The notes under the pieces are model-generated. The model had not been told where the DNA came from. It did no database searches and saw only the letters and a program-made list of their open reading frames with translations. The position numbers were made by a program, and so were the translations under genes. Below are positions 57,301-64,000 of a stretch of 64,000 nucleotides of DNA, in pieces (the first letter of the stretch is position 1; the number at the start of each line of letters is the position of its first letter). This stretch comes from Scylla paramamosain (taxonomy: Eukaryota; Arthropoda; Malacostraca; Decapoda; Portunidae): assembly GCF_035594125.1 (NCBI RefSeq), contig NC_087197.1, forward strand, positions 8,912,110 through 8,976,109, read 5' to 3'.

Positions 57301-60300
57301 TTATTATTAATCGTTTTGGTGCCTAACATGCTGAAAAACACTCAAAAAACAGATTTCTGGTAAGGTCGTTTAATATCCGCATATAGGAGCCTTTGCATGC
57401 ACTTTAGGGTTTGGTATATAACAGTCCGAAAAAAAGCTAAAATTTACTTTTTTTGATAATTTTTGTTTTATCATATAATAGCCCTGAATTTTCCCAGAAT
57501 TTTGACATCTCGGTACCTATGAAGATTAATAAAAAAAAAAAATCCTATTTTTTTATTTTCTTACTTTTTTTTTCTAAATAAAGAGTGTTATTTGTGGGTT
57601 TTAGCTTTTTGGTACTTAAGGAACTTAAAAATACTTATAATACACGTTTCTCGGAATGTCCTTTCCTTTTGCAAACATAAGGTTTTTTGCATGTATTTAA
57701 GCGTTTTTATAGATAACATGATCAAAAACACTTAAAATATATGTTTTTGGTAATTTTATTCTGTTTCTCCATAAAAGGTGTTTTGCATGCGTTTTAGCTT
57801 TTTGGTATGTAATGAGTTCGAAAACACTTAAAGGCAAGTTCTTGGTAAAAGTTGATTTTATTCCCATATAATGTGATTGTCCTGCTTTTTAGTGCTTTAT
57901 TGCCTAACAAGCTCAAAAACACTCAAAAGACACTTTTCTGGTAATGTCATTTTTTTTCCCACATAAAGCTAGTTTTGCATGGAATTTGGGTTTTTTTAAC
58001 TAAGAATGTGAAAAAACTCAAAACACAGGCATTTAGTAAGGTTGTTCTATTTCTTAATTAAAAGTGTTGTTCATGAGTTTCATCTTTTTGGTATGTAAGA
58101 AACTTTATGTACACGAGTTTTTGAGTATTTTACCTTGTAGTTCTTGTCAAACTATAAAACACTCATACACGTTTCTCGTAATGTCCTCTTCTTTGCCAAT
58201 ATAAAGTGCTTTCTATCCATTTTTGCTTTTTTTGTATGTAACAAGCTCAAAAACACATCAAAATATATCTTTTTGGTAATGTTATTCTCTTTCTTCATAT
58301 TGGTTGGTTTGCATCTGTTTTAGCGTTTTTCTACGTAAATTACTGAAAAGACACGTTTTAAGTAATATTGTTGAAATTGCTGAAAAAACACTGAAAAGAT
58401 AGGTTTCTGGTAAAGTCGTGTGATTTCCCCATATAGGTGGATCTGCATGCACTTCAGAGTTTGTACATAACTCCGGAAAAGAGCTAAAATTATTTTTTTA
58501 TGATTTTTTTTTTTTTTACAAAATTTCCATGAATTTTGCCAGAATTTTGGCAAAATAATTTTGGTAAAAAATTTTGGCATGAATAACGCAAAAAAAATTT
58601 TTCTCTCTATAAAGAGTTATTTGTGGGTTTTAGCTTTTTGTTACTTAAAGAACTTAAAAACGCTCATAATACAGCATTTCCGTAATTAAGAATTACGTTT
58701 TAGCGTTTTGGTATGTAAAAAGCTCAAAAACACGTAAAGGCAGGTTCTTGGTAAAAGTTGGTGTTATTCCCATATAATGTGATTGCTCTCCTTTGTAGTG
58801 CTTTAGTGCCTATCACGCTCAAAAACACTCAAAAGACACTTTTCTTTTAATGTCTTTTTTTTCCCACATAAAGCTAGTTTTTTTTCCGTAACTAAGAATG
58901 TGAAAAGCACTTAAAATACATGCATTTGGTATGGTTGTTCTGTATTCTTAATTAAGAGTGTTATATCTGAGTTTCAGCATTTTGGTATCTAAGAAACTTC
59001 TCCATATTCACCGAGTTTTTTGCGATTTTTGCCTTGTGGCTGTTGTGAAACTATAAAACACTCGTAATGTCCTTTTGTATCCCAATATAGAGTTTTTTCC
59101 ATCCATTTTCGCGTTTTTTGAAGGTAAGCTCAAAAACACTCAAAATATACCTTTTTGGTAATGTTATTCTGTTTCTCCATATTCGTTGGTTTGCATTCAA
59201 TTTAGCGTTTTTCTACGTAAAACACTGAAAAGACACTTTTTCAGTAATTTTGTGATGGATTACCACATTGACTAACTTCCATATTATTTATCGTTTTGGT
59301 GCCCAACATGTTGAAACAAAAAAAAAAACACAAAAAACAGGTTTTTGGTAAGGACGTTTATTTTCCCCATATAGCTGGCTTTGCATGCACTTTAGGGTTT
59401 GGTACATAACAGTCCGAAAAAAAAAGCTAAAATTAACTTTTTTCATAATGTTCTTTTTCACATAATTTCCCTAAATTTTTTAAGAAATTTGGCATCTTGG
59501 TACCTATGAAGAGGAATAACAAAAAAAATAAATTCCTATCTTTTTATTTATCTTATTTTTTCTATAAACAGTGTTATTTATTAGTTTTAGCTAAATGGTA
59601 CTTAAAGAACTTAAAAACATTCGTAATACATGTTTCTCGAAATATCCTTTAATTTCCCAAACATAAGGTTCTTTGCATGTATTTAAGAGTTTTTATAGGT
59701 AACATGATCAAAAACACTCAAAATACATGTTTTTGGTAATATTATTCTGTTTCTCCATAAAGGGTGTTTTGCATTCGTTTTAGCGTTTTGGTATATAAGG
59801 AGTTAAAAAACACTTAAAGGGAAGTTCTTATTAAAAGTTAGTTTTATTACTATGTAATGTGATTGTCCTGATTTTTAGTGGTTTATTGCCTATCATGCTA
59901 AAAAAAAAACAGACACTTTTCTGGTAATGTCATTTTTTTCCCACATAAAGATACTTTTACATAAAATTTGGGGTTTTGGTAACTAAGAATGTGAAAAACA
60001 CTCAAAATACACGCATTTGGTAAGGTTGTTCTGTTTCTCAATACAGAGTGTTATTCAGGAGTTTCAGCATTTTGGTATCTAAGAAACTTCTCCATATATA
60101 TGAGTTTTTGCGTTTTTTGCCTTGTGATTCTTGAGAATAAAAAAAAATACATGTTTTTGGTAATGTTAATCTGTTTCTCCATAAAGGGTGTTTTGCATGT
60201 GTTTTAGCGTTTTGGTATATAAGGAGTTAAAAAACACTTAAAGACAAATTCTTGGTAAAAGTTTTTTTTATTCCCATGTAATGTGATTGCCCTCCTTTTT

Positions 60301-62831
60301 AGTGCTTTATTGCCTAACTCTCAAAAACCCTCAAAAGACACTTTTCTGGTAATGTCTTTTTTTTTTCCCACATAAAGCTAGTTTTGCATGCAATTTGGGG
60401 TTCTAGTAACTAAGAATGTGAAAAACACTCAAAATGCACGCATTTAGTAATGTTATTCTGTTTCTTAATTAAGAGTGTTATTCAGGAGTTTCAGCATTTT
60501 GGTATCTAAGAAACTTCTCCATATACACAAGTTTTTGCGTTTTTTTGGTTCGTGGTTCTTGTGAAACTATAAAATACTCTTTGTACACGGTTCTCGTATT
60601 GTCTTTTTGTTCCCCAATATAGAGTGCTTTGCATCCATTTTTGCGTTTTTTTTTGTTGGTTACAAGGTCAAAAACACTTAAAATATACCTTTTTGGTAAT
60701 GTTATTCTATTTCTTCATATTGGTCTGTTTGCATCCGTTTTAGCATTTTTTACGTAAAACACTGAAAAGACACGTTTTCAGTAATTTTGTTTTGGATTCC
60801 AATATAGAGTGACTTTAATAATTTTTTTACGTTTTGGTGCCTAACATACTGAAAAACACTTAAAAGACAGTTTTCTTGTAAAGTCGTTTAATTTCCCCAT
60901 ATAGATGGCTTTGCATGCACTTTAGGGTTTGGTACATAACAGTCCAAAAAAAAAAAGCTAAAATTAACTTTTTCGATAATATTCTTTTATCCACATAATT
61001 TCCCAGAATTTTAACAGAATTTTGGCATCTCAGTACCTATAAAGATGAATAACAAAAAAAAATATTATTTTCATTTATTTTATTTATTTATTTATTTATT
61101 TATTTTATTTTATTTTTGTTTCTTTATAAAGAGTGTTATTTGTGGGTTTTAGCTTTTTTGGTATTTAAGTAACTTAAAAACACTTATAATACACGTTTCT
61201 CGTAATGTCCTTTCGTTTCCCAAATATAGGATTCTTTGCATGTATTTAAGCGTTTTTATTGGTAACATAATCAAAAACACTGAAAATACATGTTTTTTGT
61301 AATGTTATTGTGTTTCTCCATAAAGGATTTTTTGCATTCGTTTTAGCGTTTTGGTATGTAGGAGCTCAAAAATATTTAACGGCAAGTTCTTGGTAAAAGT
61401 CTGTTTTATTTACATGTAATGTGATCGTCCTTCTTTTAAGTACTTTAGTGCCTAACACGCTTATAAACACTCAAAAGACATTTTCTGGCAATATAATTTT
61501 TTCCCCACATAAACCTAGTTTCGCATGCAATTTCGTGTTTTGGTAACTAAGAATGTGAAAAACACTCAAAATACACGCATTTGGTAAGATTGTTCTGTAT
61601 CTTAATCAAGAGTGTTATTCATGAGTTTCAGCATTTTGGTATCTAAGAAACTTTTGCCTTGTGGTTGTTGTGAAACTATAAAACACTCATTATACAGGTT
61701 TCTCGTAATGTCCTTTTGTTTCCCAATATAGAGTGGTTTGCATCCATTTTCGCGTTTTTTGTATGTAACAGGCTCAAAAACACTCAAAATATACATTTTT
61801 GGCAATGTTAATTTATTTCTTCATATTGGTTTGTTTGCATCCGTTTTAGCGTGTTTCTACGTAAAACACTGAAAAGACAAGTGTTAAGTGATTTTGTTTT
61901 GGATTCCCACATAGAGTGACTTCCATATTATTTATTGTTTTGGTGCCTAACATGCTGAAAAACACTCAATAGACAGGTTTCCGGTAAAGTCGTTTAATTT
62001 CCCTATAGAGGTGGCTTTGCATGCAATTTAGGTTTTGATACATAACTGTCCGAAAAAAACCTAAAATTAACTTTTTTGATAATGTTCTTTTTTCCACATA
62101 ATTTCCCTGAATTTTGCCAGAATTTTGGCATCTCGGTACCTAGAAAGAAGAATAAAAAAAAAATTATTTTTTTTTTTTGTTTCTCTATAAAGAGTGTTAT
62201 TTGTGGGTTTTAGCTTTTTGGTGCTTAAGGAATTTAATAACATTCATAATACACGTTTCTCGTTTCCCAAACATAGGGATCCTTGCATGTATTTAAGAGT
62301 TTTTATAGGTAACATGATAAAAAACACTCAAAATACATGTTTTTGGTAAGTTATTCTGTTCCTTCATAAAGGGTGTTTTGCATGCGTTTTAGCGTTTTGG
62401 TATGTTAGGAGCTGAAAAACACTTAAAGGCAAGTTCTTGGTAAAAGTTGGTTTTATTCCCATGTAATGTGATTGCCCTGCTTTTTAGTGCCTTATTGCCT
62501 AACACGCTCAAAAACACTCAAAAGACACTTTTCTGGAAATGTTTTTTTTTCTTTCCACATAAAGCTAGTTTCGTATTGAATTTGGGGTTTTGGTAACCAA
62601 AAATGTGAAAAACACTCAAAATTAACGCATTTGGTAAGGTTGTTCTGTTTCTCAATTAAGAGTGTTATTCATGAGTTTCAGCGTTTTGGTATCTAAGAAT
62701 CTCAAAAACACTTATAATGCACGTTTCTCGTAATGTCCCTTTTTTTCCTCATTTAGGGTGCTTTGCATGCATTTTGGCATTTTATTTTTCACGGAAGAGC
62801 TGAAAATACTGCAAATACACGCATTTGGTAA
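54340..62831 (-). repeat. Long inverted satellite block to the array edge
   Basis: About 8.5 kb of the same satellite in reverse orientation (GGTAATG boxes and AAAAACACTCAAAA). It is a mosaic: 54340-54755 mirrors 41250-41650, about 54760-56000 mirrors 36.0-37.6 kb, and 57.2-61.4 kb mirrors 44.0-49 kb. Shared oddities include the extended TTTAT-repeat B centre (61060/44290) and the CACATC variant (58255/47765). The last 150 bp before 62831 are more divergent, as expected at an array edge. No gene is supported. Confidence 0.9.
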
Positions 62832-62860
62832 TAAGAACATAAGAACATAAGAAATAAGTA
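62832..62860 (-). repeat. Octamer 3' tail of the CR1-like element
   Basis: On the minus strand, TTCTTATG is repeated about two and a half times at the 3' end. CR1-type LINEs end in short octamer repeats rather than poly-A, which supports the family call and marks the 3' terminus. Confidence 0.8.
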
Positions 62861-62889
62861 AATATGCAAGAAGGCATCAGGCCTACACG

Positions 62890-63660
62890 TGGCGGTAATT
62901 GTATGAAATATGCCTACGTATTTCCACCTATCATCCCCATCTATAAATGTGTAATTTTCTCTTACAGTGCCAAATGCCTCAGCACTAACAGCTTGATTAC
63001 TAAGTCCGTTCCAATCATCTACTACTGTATTTGAAAACCAATTCCATCCTGTTTCCTTTTTGAACATCCAAGTTTTCAGGCTCAAGCCTGAAAACTTGAT
63101 GTTCTATTTTTCTTGTTCTATCATGGTTACAGATTCTAAGAATTTTCCTTATGTTCCCCTTGTTATAACCCATATACCACTTAAAGACTTCTCTCAGGTC
63201 CACTCTTAACCTACGTCTCTCTAAAGAATGTAAATTTAACAGCTTGAATCTCGCTTCGTAAGGAATACTCCTCATCCCCTGTATCCTTTTAGTCATTCTC
63301 CTTTGAAGTGATTCTAATAGACCTTTATCCTTCCTGTGATGTGGTGACCAGAATAGGACAGCGTAGTCTAGATGAAGTCTGACCAGCGCTAAATGTAACT
63401 TTAATATTACTTCGGTAGTTTTACTTTTAGCACTCCTGAAAATGAATCATAATACACTATTTGCTTTGTTTCTGGCCTCTTTGCATTGCTTTCTTAGACG
63501 TAGTTCAGAGCTAACTTTAAATCTCAAATCTTTTTATAACCCTGAACCTACCAGAACTTGGTTGTTCATTGTGTAACTACTGTGTGGGTTTCTTCTACTT
63601 ACGCTAAGTGCTTTGCATTTTTTTTTATATTAAAATGCATTTGCCATCTGTCTGTCCATT
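62890..63660 (-). pseudogene. CR1-like ORF2 C-terminal region, broken
   Basis: Minus-strand fragments in family order: KCKALSVSRRNP near 63610, LRKQCKEARNKANS near 63480, HLDYAVLFWSPHHRKD near 63350, then an open stretch with SLQRRMTKRIQGMRSIPYEARF and LHSLERRRLRVDLREVFKWY around 63150-63310. After a frame change near 63085, NWFSNTVVDDWNGLSNQAVS follows and grades into the 3' UTR. This region lies downstream of the polymerase active site in CR1/jockey-type LINEs. Stops near 63540 and 63455 and frame changes show it is inactive. It is not a host gene. Confidence 0.82.
63069..63098. repeat. 14-bp perfect hairpin in the CR1-like fragment
   Basis: CAAGTTTTCAGGCT and AGCCTGAAAACTTG are perfect reverse complements separated by CA. 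It lies at the frame change in the decayed ORF2 and probably reflects a local inverted duplication, which would also explain the broken frame. Confidence 0.85.
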
Positions 63661-63680
63661 CGTTCATCCTATCCAAATCT

Positions 63681-64000
63681 GCCTGCAAGGCGATTTGACC
63701 TAATTAATCTACATACTCTCGTGTCATCCGCAAATTTACTAACAACACTACTAATTCCACTATCCAAGTCATTGACATATATTACAAACAACATCGGCCC
63801 TAATACTAATAATCCCTTTGTCACCCCACTAATTACTTGACCCCACTCGGATTTAGAGCCGTTTATTACAACACTCTGTCGCCTGCCGTTTGGCCATGAT
63901 CTTATCCAGATTACTTATAACCTTTTTCCAATTCTTAAATACTGTGGAATATATTTCATCTGGTCCTGGTGACTTGAACTTTTCAGCTTATCTGTCTCCT
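63681..64000 (-). pseudogene. CR1-like reverse transcriptase core, broken
   Basis: Minus-strand reading gives SPGPDEIY at the window edge, then SVVINGSKSEWGQVISGV. Next is a mutated polymerase B motif, where GVTKGLLVLGPMLFVIYVND stands for the usual GVPQG pattern. The active-site FADDT follows at 63720-63734. A frame change near 63690 follows LIRSNRL. Parts of the start are out of frame with the core. The upstream end, and any endonuclease, lie outside the window. Confidence 0.85.

Larger units (their letters stand above)
62832..64000 (-). mobile_element. CR1-like non-LTR retrotransposon, 3' part, decayed
   Basis: Read on the minus strand, this is the C-terminal half of a CR1-like ORF2, then a 3' UTR and an octamer tail, (TTCTTATG)n. 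The element continues past the window. It lies directly against the satellite edge, after CATTTGGTAA. It carries several frameshifts and stops and is clearly older than the LINE at 4681. Confidence 0.88.

Noticed and set aside
59160..59185. CENP-B box candidate, TTCGTTGG in reversed E subunits
   Set aside because: Only the first eight bases fit. The following TTTGCATTC lacks the required A and CGGG positions, and most E copies read TTGGTTGG instead.
62789..63296. Minus-strand open frames at the array edge as a host gene
   Set aside because: Their residues follow the C-terminal pattern of CR1/jockey-type ORF2, and they are continuous with a broken reverse transcriptase and end in an octamer tail.

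Overview
This window is eukaryotic and is almost entirely one AT-rich complex satellite with no supportable host gene. The only protein-like sequences are the remains of two non-LTR retrotransposons. One is a 5'-truncated, almost full ORF2 of a jockey/CR1-superfamily type at 4681-7665 (+). The other is a decayed CR1-like 3' end at 62832-64000 (-), which runs off the window. Their protein style resembles LINEs I associate with arthropods, especially decapod crustaceans. That placement is an inference from memory, not a search result.

The satellite has several nested levels. (1) A basic monomer of about 85-101 bp carries recurring boxes: CATTACC/CATTACG at the start, GAGTGTTTTT about 20 bp in, and CATGCAAA near the middle. 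(2) Ten distinguishable subunits, here called A to J, follow in fixed order and make a higher-order repeat (HOR) of about 1.1 kb. A clean copy is 20759-21849. Subunit B is about two monomers long with an A/T-rich centre, and G is about 1.5 monomers. (3) Groups of five to six HORs form a superunit of about 6.2-6.35 kb, clearest as the tandem pair 27130-33483 and 33484-39660. Partial or shortened copies lie near 9.2-14.7, 16-20 and 47.8-51.7 kb. (4) Each clear superunit ends with a short inverted module whose breakpoints are identical in all four copies (4445-7907, 32857-33308, 39178-39485, 51377-51677), so the inversion arose once and was then amplified with the array.

Layout: forward satellite 1-4444; inverted module 4445-7907 with the LINE inside it; forward 7908-32856 with two long (AT)n tracts at 14.9 and 20.35 kb; inverted module; forward to 39177; inverted module; forward to 43592; a fold-back palindrome around 43.0-43.95 kb; forward to 51376; inverted module; forward to about 54339; a long inverted block from 54340 to 62831; then the array edge and the CR1-like fragment.

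The inverted module at 32857-33308 lacks the LINE and serves as an empty-site paralogue, so the LINE landed in one copy only. I see no tRNA, rRNA, CRISPR array, riboswitch or bacterial-type operon. The many short open frames in the satellite are by-products of repeat sequence.
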